DNA of 64,000 nucleotides, taken from positions 9,952,501-10,016,500 of the forward strand of contig NC_060021.1 in NCBI RefSeq assembly GCF_021134715.1. The letters run 5' to 3'. This document shows positions 30,063 to 42,549 of this stretch, one piece after another. The translations under genes and the position numbers were made by a program. Numbering within the stretch: position 1 is the first letter of the stretch; each line of letters opens with the position of its first letter. The notes beneath the pieces are model-generated. The model did no database searches. It had not been told where the DNA came from and saw only the letters and a list, made by a program, of their open reading frames with translations. Source of the stretch: Daphnia pulex. Taxonomy: Eukaryota; Arthropoda; Branchiopoda; Diplostraca; Daphniidae.

Positions 30063-33000
30063 CATGCTGTTGTAGGTTTTGTCTACGGCCCCCAGAGATA
30101 GTATCTGGACCGAGAAGAAGAGAGAAGTACGAGGCAAGTTTTTCCGGGGAGATGTAGTCATACTAGGCTTCCGGGTTAGACTCATGACCCTCCAAAAGTT
30201 TTCATCGGATCATGCGCCTTCCAAGTCCCCGTTCGACCAGAGCCCTCCCCTCCTCCTGGTTTCACAGCGGGTGAGTGACCACCGGCGGGCGTTGGTTAGT
30301 GGTTAGTTAGGGAAACGGGGCCACAGAAAAGAAGGGAGCCCAGATTATGCACTTGTCTACTCTACATCACGAACTTCTTCAGTCGCGTCCAATCATCTCG
30401 ATACGTCCCACAGGCATTACACACATAGATATTGACAAACAACACATTTTCAGGATAACACCAGCACAACAGACAGCATGCAACAGCTTGAACTGGAAAT
30501 GGCTGCAAAAACCACTGCATATTGAACAGCATCATACAGTTGCAAAACACCTTGCGACAGACTCTTCAGAGAAAAAAAATAAAAATTTGTGTGAATGAAG
30601 AGATAGAACTTCAGATGTAAAAGAGATCAGATAAAGCAAGTCAAGAATCTCAATCAAATTACCATTACAATAAGTCTTTGTCCAATTGCAGTTGGGTTAT
30701 GCTTCCACACTTCAGGATAACACTATAGACTGATAGGTAGATGACTATGACACTATGAATGTAGGTAGATAACAAGATGCAGCAGCTGCAGCTCAACTTG
30801 ATCACACCTTTCACCAGTTGGTTGCAACAAAACCATTAGCACGAAAGACAGCAATGAAGTTCAGATTTTGCGTGTTCTCAAATTCTTCGATAGTAAAGCA
30901 AAGGGATCTCCTCCCTAAACAATGCGCATCATTATTGAAGGGAAATTGATCAAAAAAATTGCTTTAATTTAACATTCAGTAAATTTAGACATTCAAACTA
31001 GAATTACCTTTATAATCTCTTGACTGAAAATGAAGAACGACGCCCGTAAATCCGTAATGCATTTGGAATACATTTTCACTCAGTGTCTGAGAAACAAATG
31101 GCGGAATTTAGTCCCACTCACGAAGTGCCACCCGGGGTCTGGAGAATATGAGTTTAGATTTTTAGCAGTACGAGCATACGAACATTTGGCTTTTAAAATT
31201 TACTTGTCATACGAATACAAGCCCTAAAATACTACCCAACTGGTAAGTAAAATAAAATAGGTTTTGTTGAGCCCTTGCCCTTGATAATTGATATGATATT
31301 TAAATGAAAAAAAAAAGAAAGATAAAGCGAAAATTACACTTAGTTCATCGTTACATTTTCACACAAAAATAATACGGGATCTTAAGACTAAAAAGTGAAT
31401 GAAAAAGGCAGTCGGCTATGCAAGTGTTCAACGCAGGTGCGAATCACATACCAACCATTTTTAGTTAGCAATACAAACGGAACACAAGTTCCTCTTCTTG
31501 TTGTCCACTTTCATTAACCGACAGGGAAAGAGCAACTAGTCTATTCTTCTTTCTGGGGTTTGAGCTAGGATTTATCTTTAGACATGGGAACAAAGTTCAA
31601 AACAATCCACCTAATGATGATTGCTAAACCATATACCTTTCAGAAAGGTTTTTTAACTAATTATACCAAATACCATCTTACATTTCAGAGTAATAAAAAG
31701 AAACATTGGTCAAGAACTACCTTGCAAATAGAAATTCCATGGTTAAGAAATACACAGCTAGCATTATTGGACTGAGCCATCCATCGTTTTTGTCCAGAGC
31801 ACTCAGGGCACACAAACTTCAGCTGCAGTTATCTGAAAACATTTAGTCAAGAGTGCAAGATGAATCATTAGCCCAATGTTTTGTTATCTGTTGATTTAAA
31901 AAGTAAAGTCATTTAAAGTTTATCTAAGCCAACATTAAGAATCAAGACCAATAACATCTCTCATGAAGAACTCGTGCTTTACATCAGAGATAACTGGCAT
32001 TACATTACATTGAATCTAAAGATATTTTTCAAGGTAGTCAAAAGGTGTTATGGCAAAATGCTATAACCCGAAATACAGCTACTCTTATACTAATAGTGCT
32101 AAACACCATGACAAATAAAACAAATTACCAAAAAGCCGAGAATGGTAATTGTCATCATCATCACAGGAACCAATGCCAGACGGACACCATTTTGAATGAT
32201 TTGCACTAAAATTCAGGGGGAGTGGGCAGGGTTGCATGAATATGAACAAGGTCGATTTTAAAGAATTATTTTTAAAATCATTAATTTTCGGTTAATCAAT
32301 TGGAATAATTGTATCAAATTAACAAGAATTTGAGGCCACAACCACAGAAGTTCTGGATAACAAGAGAGGGGGAATTGACAACAAGCTGTTGAACACCCTG
32401 GAATAGAATGTTGAGAGTTTTTAATTAACCTTTTCTGTTTTAAGAAAGTGAAGCGCAGTTCATTACAAAAGAGAAGAGTCAGATAATTGAAAACGCATGG
32501 CTGGCCACAACGACAAAGTGCGTAGTCTCTCTTTAATGCCAAACAGACTATAGTTCCTCTGGTGTTTCTGCTTCAAATTTTGATAGATTTTGTTTGACCA
32601 TTCAAATCACGAAATAATAGGAAAGTCCTAGTCTATTATATCAAGATTCAAATTGTCAACTATACGAATGAAAGGTGTTGACAGTTGAGTGGAAGCGTAG
32701 TGAGGGAATCGGAATGAAGAGAGATAAACTAGAGTAGTAAAACAACGGATATTAAAACTTACGGTACAAGTTAGTAGCGCTTTTAGATATTAATATATCA
32801 AGACTGTTAAAATATAGGTACTTCATAAACCTATCATAGCATAACTTTATTATTCTCTGTGAAGCTGAGCGGCAATGAAATGATTCCGTATTCCTGTATA
32901 TACGCCATTGCCATTGCGTGTGAGACTTGGTGGGACTTGATGGCAGTGACAGAGCGTATGCATGTGTCAAACATGTGCATTCGTTTGTAAGATCACTGAG

Positions 33001-34934
33001 TAGTGGCATTCATAACCACCACATGCCACCGGGGCAAGTTCAAATCTTATACAGGGGAAAATATCAAAAAATATTCTGCTCCGAACGGGAAAGAAAGCCC
33101 TTCACTCCGCATCTTGTTATGGGTTATATCATTGGCTCAGATGAGAGTGGCGTTAAAATTCGATGGTAAAAGTAAGTACAAAAGGTAGTTGCAGTACCAA
33201 CCTGATTAATGCTTTGTTCTGTTTCTAATTTCAGATTAGGAAATGTGAGTGTGAATAATTTCGCACTTTGCTTATGATAAGTGGATCGGACAACCTTCAG
33301 TTTTTCTCCTGTAGTTCTAAAAATATAAATTCAGAAAAGAGAAACAAGCACGTAATTTTGAATTGTGACATACCAAGAAAATCGAACTGGATGACTTCTT
33401 GTAATTCGGGCGGAAGCGAAGATGGCTGCCAAACTATCGATTTTCGCGAAAGACTCGTCAAAGTCGGCCAGTTTTTTTTCGGGCGAGTTCTAGTGAAGGG
33501 CCATGGTATCCTATAACATGGTAGGGGCAATCGATCTGCAAATATTCTTCTAACGTAGGTCCAGAAGAAAGTTTCATCTTTCAGCAGGGATTAATGGAAG
33601 GCTTTTGACGGTCCAGCAATGTTATCAAATTCGAAATCAAGATTCGTCTGAATTAGCAGTCGGCATAAACCATTTTCAAAATTGTCTCTCACCTGAGGTC
33701 CGTTTGCGTTGTCGTCCATTTTTTGATAAAAAACGAGTCGTCAATCTAATCCAGCAATTAGTGTCGACTCGTGTGACGTGAAATCAATCGGGTGATGCGT
33801 GATGCCAATAAATAGAGGACCTGGATCTCTTGTTCTTCCGCCGTCAGGGGATGAGTGCAACATTATCAACGTCCCACATCAGCAGCATTTTTCTTCTACC
33901 GTCGTAGAGCTAGACCAATAAGTCACGGTAGGCACCAATGAATGAGATCTCTACTCCATTAATGACCCATTGGATTTTTCGTGTAACAGCTTTTTCTCAA
34001 ACGTTTTGAATTTTCTTTATTCAAATCTATTGAAATCCTTTTCATACTTGGTTACCGAAGTCCAACAGTTGCTTGAAATTACAAGTGTAAAGTTCTGTGT
34101 CATTTAGATCTTTGGACAACTTTTCTTCGACTATTGCCACTACATGAGAATGAGAAATTCTTTTTCTGATTTTACAACTTGGGTGGAGTCAACACAATGT
34201 CCATGAGCTGCAATTTGTGGAAGCTTGATTTGACTTTCAATGAAGACGAACTTGTCTAAAGCTGTCTAGTTAAAACTTTGGCTGCAAACAGAAATATTTC
34301 ATGAAATCAGTGGAAAATATTAAACTAAAATCATAATTTTATTACTTGGTTTGGATACATCATGTTACGATCAATTCTCTTGAATCACATTATATACTGC
34401 TGATTGCTTTGGTCAACACCAATCTTGTATTTCATCTTTAGCCTGTATCCCACAAGCTCTTTCTTCATCCCATGTGATCATTAAAGAAATGTTAATAAGC
34501 ATTGAGGACAATTTGAATGTGAAGGCTGGTAAATATTACCTAGTTATTAAATTTAAACTTGAGGATCTTCATGTGTCCATGTCTGCACCAGATTCAAACT
34601 GCAATTTTATCACTTTTTACTTTCTTGCTACATTACCTACAAACAAATGTTGATTTTATAAATGATTAATTGCCTTCTATAAGTTCTATTATCAACTCAG
34701 CGTGAATCACTCACTCTTCCCAGTTGTTGTTGTAAGAAACCATACTAACAGACCAGATCAGACCAAACCACGTCACAGCAGACGAAATGACGAATGATGC
34801 GAACATGCGAACATTGTATGATGTTGCGAAACAAAAATACTTCACAAATGTGAAATATTATGATAATCAGAATTCATATTCGAGATATGTGTCATTCAAG
34901 ATTTCGGAAAACAAAAAAAAACATAATAAAAAAC
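30063..34934. other. Gene-poor stretch, no supported gene
   Basis: About 4.9 kb of AT-rich DNA with scattered short open frames of no recognisable family. 30803-30838 carries a diverged copy of the motif at 23166. An open segment at 32927-33169 reads through IHNHHMPPGQVQILYRGKYQ and ends near a weak donor; it could be an exon but nothing supports it further. Near 33420 a gaagatggctgcc element resembles core-promoter sequence. The remainder shows nothing I can name. Confidence 0.35.
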
Positions 34935-35203
34935 GGGACCGTTCACATACTACGTGGTGGGATTTTGGCGGATTTTTACCCCCCTCCCTCCCCCTTGTAG
35001 TAGATTGAAGTGTTCGGGCTGACTCCCCCTTGAAATTACGTAGTAGTTCGCTCGACCCCCCGAGACCAGGAGTCTATAGCTCTGCTACTACGTATCAAAT
35101 CCCCGGGCTCCCCCCTCCCCCCGTAGTATTTTGAAGTAATTTGTCTGACCCCCTCCCCCCCCCCCCCACCCCAAAGCCCACTACGTATTATGTGAACGAC
35201 CCC
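34935..35203. mobile_element. MITE-like element with 27-bp terminal inverted repeats
   Basis: The left end 34935-34961 (gggaccgttcacatactacg...) and right end 35177-35203 (...tacgtattatgtgaacgacc) are inverted repeats identical at about 22 of 26 positions. The 269-bp interior has no coding capacity, is rich in C-runs and carries internal tactacgt/acgtagta sub-repeats. Elements with gtcgttcac...acgta ends look like those I remember as common in invertebrate genomes. No target-site duplication could be fixed. Confidence 0.65.
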
Positions 35204-35879
35204 ATAAGACTATCACAGCCCATCGAAAAAAGTAAGCGCAGTAGTCGGTATTGCCTCAATGTTCCCTCTGGTTAATCAAACAACGAACATAAACGCCGAT
35301 GAAACTTGAATGGCCTTGCCAGAATTTACACCAAGAGGAAAAAAGTGGAATGTTTACCAATTTCCACTTTTAATAACGGCTTTTATATTTATAATGATAA
35401 GGTAAAACCAAACTACAATAACAACTACCTAGATGGTAACCAATTATCCGATTATCTGTAATAAAACTAAACCAGACTAAAGTACTCAACAAACTAAACA
35501 AATCTTGAACTAAAACTAAACTAAAGCTAAATTAAAACTAAACTAAAACACTTATCCACCGTCTAGAACACTAAAAAACTAAACTAAAACTAAACTTATA
35601 TTAAACTAAACTATAACTAAACTAAAACTAGACCAGCAAAACTAAATTTTTACCTTGGCTAACCCAAAGAGTGATGCATATGGAAAATAGGATTATGGTA
35701 TTGGAGTGACTACTATTTCTAGACCATAATGATATACCATAATTGTGAAGGTAAGGGTATATTGGATAGGGAATAAACAACAAATCCATACTTACACACA
35801 CACATTTCACACGATAAAACACTCACACAACCTTAGGCAAGAAATAGTTATACCGTACCATTAAAAGATCTTCGAAGTC
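35204..35879. repeat. CTAAA-rich low-complexity tract and spacer
   Basis: About 35470-35640 consists largely of irregular ctaaa/actaaa repeats. The rest is AT-rich spacer leading to the GCC-rich array. At about 35840-35880, on the minus strand, the last array module runs into unique sequence with several open frames and a gtacgg donor-like site. Confidence 0.6.
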
Positions 35880-38800
35880 CTTTGCTGCGGCGGGGACGAT
35901 CTTGAAGTGGCGGCGGCGATCCTCCTTGGTCCTGGGTCCCATCTAGAGTACATAAAAAAAGTATGATTAGACACTTAGAATAAAACAATATACCTGAGAT
36001 CCATTGGCGAAGGTCCTAGCGTGCGACGATCTTGAAGCGGCTCCGGTGGTGGCGGCGGCGGTGGCGGCGATCCTCTCCAGTCTAAAGAAAATCCAAAAAC
36101 ATTAGTAAAAGAAGTCTAAGGCATTCAGAATCAAATGAAATGTACCTTCGACCCGTGGGCCAGGGTCCTATCTTGAAGCGACGATCTTGTAGTGGCGGCG
36201 GCGATCCTCCTTGGTCCTGGGTCCCATCTAGAGTACATAAAAAAAGTATGGTTAGACACTTAGAATTAAAAAATATACCTGAGATCCATTGGCGAAGGTC
36301 CTAGCGTGCGGCGATCTTGAAGCGGCTCCGGTGGTGGCGGCGGCGGCGGCGATCCTCTCCAGTCTAAAGAAAATCCAAAAACATTAGTAAAAGAAGTCTA
36401 AGGCATTCAGAATCAAATGAAATGTACCTTCGACCCGTGGGCCAGGGTCCTATCTTGAAGCGACGATCTTGTAGTGGCGGCGGCGATCCTCCTTGGTCCT
36501 GGGTCCCATCTAGAGTACATAAAAAAAGTATGGTTAGACACTTAGAATTAAAAAATATACCTGAGATCCATTGGCGAAGGTCCTAGCGTGCGGCGATCTT
36601 GAAGCGGCTCCGGTGGTGGCGGCGGCGGCGGCGATCCTCTCCAGTCTAAAGAAAATCCAAAAACATTAGTAAAAGAAGTCTAAGGCATTCAGAATCAAAT
36701 GAAATGTACCTTCGACCCGTGGGCCAGGGTCCTATCTTGAAGCGACGATCTTGTAGTGGCGGCGGCGATCCTCCTTGGTCCTGGGTCCCATCTAGAGTAC
36801 ATAAAAAAAGTATGATTAGACACTTAGAATAAAACAATATACCTGAGATCCATTGGCGAAGGTCCTAGCGTGCGACGATCTTGAAGCGGCTCCGGTGGTG
36901 GCGGCGGCGGTGGCGGCGGCGGTGGCGGCGATCCTCTCCAGTCTAAAGAAAATCCAAAAACATTAGTAAAAGAAGTCTAAGGCATTCAGAATCAAATGAA
37001 ATGTACCTTCGACCCGTGGGCCAGGGTCCTATCTTGAAGCGACGATCTTGTAGTGGCGACGGCGATCCTCCTTGGTCCTGGGTCCCATCTAGAGTACATA
37101 AAAAAAGTATGATTAGACACTTAGAATAAAACAATATACCTGAGATCCATTGGCGAAGGTCCTAGCGTGCGACGATCTTGAAGCGGCTCCGGTGGTGGCG
37201 GCGGCGGTGGCGGCGATCCTCTCCAGTCTAAAGAAAATCCAAAAACATTAGTAAAAGAAGTCTAAGGCATTCAGAATCAAATGAAATGTACCTTCGACCC
37301 GTGGGCCAGGGTCCTATCTTGAAGCGACGATCTTGTAGTGGCGGCGGCGATCCTCCTTGGTCCTGGGTCCCATCTAGAGTACATAAAAAAAGTATGATTA
37401 GACACTTAGAATTAAAAAATATACCTGAGATCCATTGGCGAAGGTCCTAGCGTGCGGCGATCTTGAAGCGGCTCCGGTGGTGGCGGCGGCGGCGGCGATC
37501 CTCTCCAGTCTAAAGAAAATCCAAAAACATTAGTAAAAGAAGTCTAAGGCATTCAGAATCAAATGAAATGTACCTTCGACCCGTGGGCCAGGGTCCTATC
37601 TTGAAGCGACGATCTTGTAGTGGCGGCGGCGATCCTCCTTGGTCCTGGGTCCCATCTAGAGTACATAAAAAAAGTATGATTAGACACTTAGAATAAAACA
37701 ATATACCTGAGATCCATTGGCGAAGGTCCTAGCGTGCGACGATCTTGAAGCGGCTCCGGTGGTGGCGGCGGCGGTGGCGGCGGCGATCCTCTCCAGTCTA
37801 AAGAAAATCCAAAAACATTAGTAAAAGAAGTCTAAGGCATTCAGAATCAAATGAAATGTACCTTCGACCCGTGGGCCAGGGTCCTATCTTGAAGCGACGA
37901 TCTTGTAGTGGCGGCGGCGATCCTCCTTGGTCCTGGGTCCCATCTAGAGTACATAAAAAAAGTATGATTAGACACTTAGAATTAAAAAATATACCTGAGA
38001 TCCATTGGCGAAGGTCCTAGCGTGCGGCGATCTTGAAGCGGCTCGGTGGTGGCGGCGGCGGCGGCGATCCTCTCCAGTCTAAAGAAAATCCAAAAACATT
38101 AGTAAAAGAAGTCTAAGGCATTCAGAATCAAATGAAATGTACCTTCGACCCGTGGGCCAGGGTCCTATCTTGAAGCGACGATCTTGTAGTGGCGGCGGCG
38201 ATCCTCCTTGGTCCTGGGTCTCATCTAGAGTACATAAAAAAAAGTATGGTTAGACACTTAGAATTAAAAAATATACCTGAGATCCATTGGCGAAGGTCCT
38301 AGCGTGCGGCGATCTTGAAGCGGCTCCGGTGGTGGCGGCGGCGGTGGCGGCGGCGATCCTCTCCAGTCTAAAGAAAATCCAAAAACATTAGTAAAAGAAG
38401 TCTAAGGCATTCAGAATCAAATGAAATGTACCTTCGACCCGTGGGCCAGGGTCCTATCTTGAAGCGACGATCTTGTAGTGGCGGCGGCGATCCTCCTTGG
38501 TCCTGGGTCCCATCTAGAGTACATAAAAAAAGTATGATTAGACACTTAGAATTAAAAAATATACCTGAGATCCATTGGCGAAGGTCCTAGCGTGCGGCGA
38601 TCTTGAAGCGGCTCCGGTGGTGGCGGCGGCGGTGGCGGCGGCGATCCTCTCCAGTCTAAAGAAAATCCAAAAACATTAGTAAAAGAAGTCTAAGGCATTC
38701 AGAATCAAATGAAATGTACCTTCGACCCGTGGGCCAGGGTCCTATCTTGAAGCGACGATCTTGTAGTGGCGGCGGCGATCCTCCTTGGTCCTGGGTCCCA

Positions 38801-38902
38801 TCTAGAGTACATAAAAAAAGTATGGTTAGACACTTAGAATCAAAAAATATACCTGAGATCCATTGGCGAAGGTCCTAGCGTGCGGCGATCTTGAAGCGGC
38901 TC

Positions 38903-38934
<32 letters not shown>

Positions 38935-39385
38935 ATCCTCTCCAGTCTAAAGAAAATCCAAAAACATTAGTAAAAGAAGTCTAAGGCATTCAGAATCAAA
39001 TGAAATGTACCTTCGACCCGTGGGCCAGGGTCCTATCTTGAAGCGACGATCTTGTAGTGGCGGCGGCGATCCTCCTTGGTCCTGGGTCCCATCTAGAGTA
39101 CATAAAAAAAGTATGGTTAGACACTTAGAATTAAAAAATATACCTGAGATCCATTGGCGAAGGTCCTAGCGTGCGGCGATCTTGAAGCGTCTCCGGTGGT
39201 GGCGGTGGCGGCTGCGGCGGCGGCGAGGGCTGCGACGAGGGCGACGGCGATCCTCTCCAGTCTAAAGAAAATCCAAAAACATTAATAAAAGAAGTTGAAG
39301 GCATTTAAAATCGAATGAAATGTACCTTTGACCCGTGGGCCAGGGTCCTATCTTGTAGTGGCGGCGGCGATCCTCTCCGGTCCAT
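35880..39385 (-). repeat. Tandem array of twelve ~285-bp units, each with two exon-like modules
   Basis: A landmark (plus-strand cctgagatccattgg) recurs at 35993, 36278, 36560, 36842, 37139, 37424, 37706, 37994, 38276, 38564, 38852 and 39143. Spacings are 282-297 bp and always a multiple of three, because only the GCC tract changes length. Read on the minus strand, each unit holds module a (for example 36081-35994, after ttttctttag and before GTATAT) and module b (for example 36227-36146, 82 bp, after gtactctag and before GTACAT). They are separated by 64- and 51-bp intron-like spacers. Modules a and b are homologous (both contain GGATCGCCGCCGCC and a TTCAAGAT core), so the unit is itself an old duplication. 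Each module is 1 mod 3 in length, so joining them rotates the frame. Confidence 0.85.
39144..39385 (-). CDS. Possible first coding exons leading into the module array
   Basis: At the 5' (minus-strand) end of the array a b-type module is altered to begin GATCATGGACCGG, giving an ATG at 39385. Its exon runs to 39326 and encodes MDRRGSPPPLQDRTLAHGSK. Joining to module a (39261-39144) in phase 0 continues TGEDRRRPRRSPRRRR..., an Arg-rich stretch, to a TAG after 51 residues in total. The stop lies well before the exon end, so the transcript would be a nonsense-decay target or noncoding unless another start sets a different phase. Evidence is splice-site quality and the unique ATG only. Confidence 0.3.
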
Positions 39386-42300
39386 GATCCTAATTACATC
39401 AACGACAAATGATGGATAAACTTTATAGTTTTTTTAAACCATAATCAATTAAGCAAAAATAGAATATATACAGCTAAAACATTGAATTTAGATTGCAATT
39501 TCCTGAAAGAAAAAAGGTTATTAGTTGACACGTTAGGGTTGGGGATTGCTAAAGACGAATTTTCTACACCACAGAGCTACCACAGTAAATTGGCAACTAA
39601 CTCTATCGTGAACTTAAACCTTAACTTAGCTTAACCTACAATAGCCTTAGCTTAGCTTAACGGCTTAACTTACAATATCGTTAACTTATGCTTAACTTTA
39701 ACCTTAATTAGATTGGCTTACTCTAATTATAAGTAGCTACTGGTGTGGACAACAAATAAGGTGAATCAATCTACGAACACTACAAAGTGCAGATGCAATT
39801 GTGCTGATATAGTGATGAGATAGTAAAACGAAATCTACGACACAAAACACTACAGATAAACCACGACAAATTGTGTAGGCAATGCATAAAACGAAATTAA
39901 TCCAAGTGCAAAGGTGTGATCCGTGAAGATGCAAAACTACAGCAGCAAACTAGAGACAAGTGCACACCGTGCGAATACGTGGACTACTGAGCATTTTTTG
40001 GTCTCTGGAATGCCCATCGGCACGCCGATTTACCCCAGCAAAACCCCTGGAGGTATTTTTCAGTATTCGAGGTCAGATGAAAATGGAGCAATTGAAGGGA
40101 GGAGTAACCTTTATTGACCCAATTTGAACTCAACATCGTTTGGTAGCGAACAGCCTTGATACAGTTATTTTGTCTCTCCCCCCTTTAATCCTTGTGATGA
40201 CGCGGGCTTGACAACATCATATCTATTTGAACTCAACATCGTTTGGTAGCGAATAGCCTTGATACAGTTATTTTGTCTCTCCTCCCCTTTAATCCTTGTG
40301 ATGACGCTGGCTTGACAACATCATCTCACATTTCTGCAAGTCAACTCATGTAACTAAGAGTAAGTGTTAATTTCAAATGTTTCAAATGTGCTTCATGCAT
40401 GCTGAGGGAGGGGGGGAATCTAATGCCAAAATGTTGACCTAATAAGTTATTTGAAGATAACGTAATTAATACTTAACTGGCTTATTCATTATCACAAAAG
40501 ATAAAGATAGTTTTATTAGCTTAAAAATTTGCACAAATAATATTACCTAGCTAGAATACAGTCAGTCATGCTCCAACAATTTCACGAATGGCGTCACGAA
40601 TGAAAGGCTTGACAATATTGACATCTGAATAAAGAGAAAAATGAAAGACATTTTTGTTTTGTTTTTGAAATGTGTCCACGGTTCCATGTGATTACTATTC
40701 TTTAAATGAGCCTCGCGGAATTTTTAATCTTGAACGAAGAATAACTTCGTAATCCAAGGACCATTCGGCAGCTGCTGTTGAATTGAAGATCACTTCTAAA
40801 GACCGGACCGAATATAATATAAAACAAGTTTGAAAGAAATTTTGAATGTGATGGCTGTTTCATCTTCTTCTTGGTTTACCTCAACTTCCAACTAATAATT
40901 TTAACTATAAACCCTAATACCAATGTGATTATTGGTACTTGGGCTGAAGTCGTTTTTTAACTTCGTAGAGTCCTAATCTCAAAGTGCTGCTTGTACTGGT
41001 CATCATGTTGGTCGTAGAAAGAGTGGCAGCTTTAAAAACAATGTAAATAAGAATTTAGGTCTAACAAATATTTCAAGCATTGCATAAATTGGCTTACTAA
41101 TTTCTTTTGAAAAAATTTGAAGATTTGAGTCAAAAGTTTCCTCTTGCAAGCTGAACTATCGTTGATAGTGTACACTTCTCCTGCATAAGATGGCACTCAG
41201 ACCTACAAGAAAGGTAGCTTAAAGTGAATTCATGAAAATTATGATAAGCAGTAAAATAGTGTGACCTCTTTTGTTAGAATAAAACGTATGCAGCATTCAG
41301 GACTTCCAATAGTTGGCCCAATTCAACATCCTGTTTTGAAATATTTCCATGCATGTGTCCATTTCATATTTAATGCCCCTTGCTATCTGTATCTGTTAAA
41401 ATAAGTGAAAAATTTAGTGAGAGTTAAGGGAAACAGAAAATTCGGCAATAATTATGATATAGCTCATTGCTAAACTTTGTACGAAGCATTGCATGTGCAC
41501 AGAAAAACATTGATTCTATCATGCAGATATTGGTGATTGAAAAGGGTAATAGTTGCAACAGGCCATCAGTTTCTAACACAGAAACTTTTTAAAAAAATTT
41601 GTTGATGCTTTATGCAGCTTTGCGCCCCAAAGGCCAAACCAACAGAATTTAGTCTTAAACAATAAAATTACTGTTTGCCTAGTTTCTTTCCATTTCACGT
41701 AGTCTTCAAAACAAAATTCTATAAGATAATGATGAGAAGATCAAAGTAATCTCAGTTATATTTAAATATATAATTTATTTTCTTCGGTGTTCGGTCTAAC
41801 ATCTCGCCACGTGGAAATAAGCCAGACGACAACAAGCAATCATGCATGATTCGATAGAGCAGTTCAAAATTCCTCTACTAGGTGGCCATAAAGAATAATT
41901 ATTGCGGATTTTTCAAAATGGTGTTAATTAATCGTTATTTCATAATGACAAAATCAGGCAACTTCATTTAAGTTTAAAATTTAGCCGTCAGCAAGTAAAA
42001 ATTCCCCCCAAAATAAATAAAATACACACTTGTTTATAAACTTGTTTATTTACAATTAACTAAGAAGAAGAGGGCTATTTTCTGGGCATTTCCACAGATT
42101 CAGAATTACTAGCAAATACCAACGGCCGGGCTGGTGAAAATCACAAATGTAACCAAATAAAGGAAAGTGTGTACTGTTTACTGTGTAGGGAAAGTACTGG
42201 CACTACCAGAGGCCCGGAGGGAACTGGGAACCTGGTGACGTAAGTCGCATAGCACAATGCACAATAACCTAGATCAATAGTTATCATGCTAGAGACTCAG

Positions 42301-42549
42301 TTCTAAACCGGAAGTAAGAAAAAAATCAATCGTTTGGCGAAAAGGAATCGAATTTCACAATTTTGAAAGATGAGCTCTGTTTCTAAAATTACAAGTTTTT
42401 GACTACAACATTATCCTTCCGTAAACCCGTAGTTTAAAATTGCTTTGGGAAGAAAAAATAGGCGTAGGCCGATACTGAAGTAGGCTATGTGGCGGACAAT
42501 TTTCTTAAAACCCATGCCCTTCGACCAGTCTGTTAGTTAGCTGTTAGTC
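39386..42549. other. AT-rich spacer between the module array and the satellite
   Basis: 39590-39720 is an irregular tract of ttaac/gcttaac words. Near 42310 there is a ccggaagtaagaaaaaaatc motif like the ends of the element at 24862-26823, followed at about 42370 by gagctctgtttct, reminiscent of the same terminal repeat. The rest of the 3.1 kb shows no coding exon I can support. Confidence 0.4.
40123..40323 (+). repeat. Two-copy direct tandem repeat, 103-bp period
   Basis: tttgaactcaacatcgtttg begins at 40123 and again at 40226. The copies are nearly identical over about 98 bp and both end in cttgacaacatcat. They differ by single substitutions and a short C/T indel, so the duplication is recent. 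Confidence 0.9.

Noticed and set aside
36646-37701. Repeated 63-codon minus-strand frame ending LLLLMFLDFL
   Set aside because: Each copy runs through predicted intron-like spacers of the array and recurs only because the unit is repeated.
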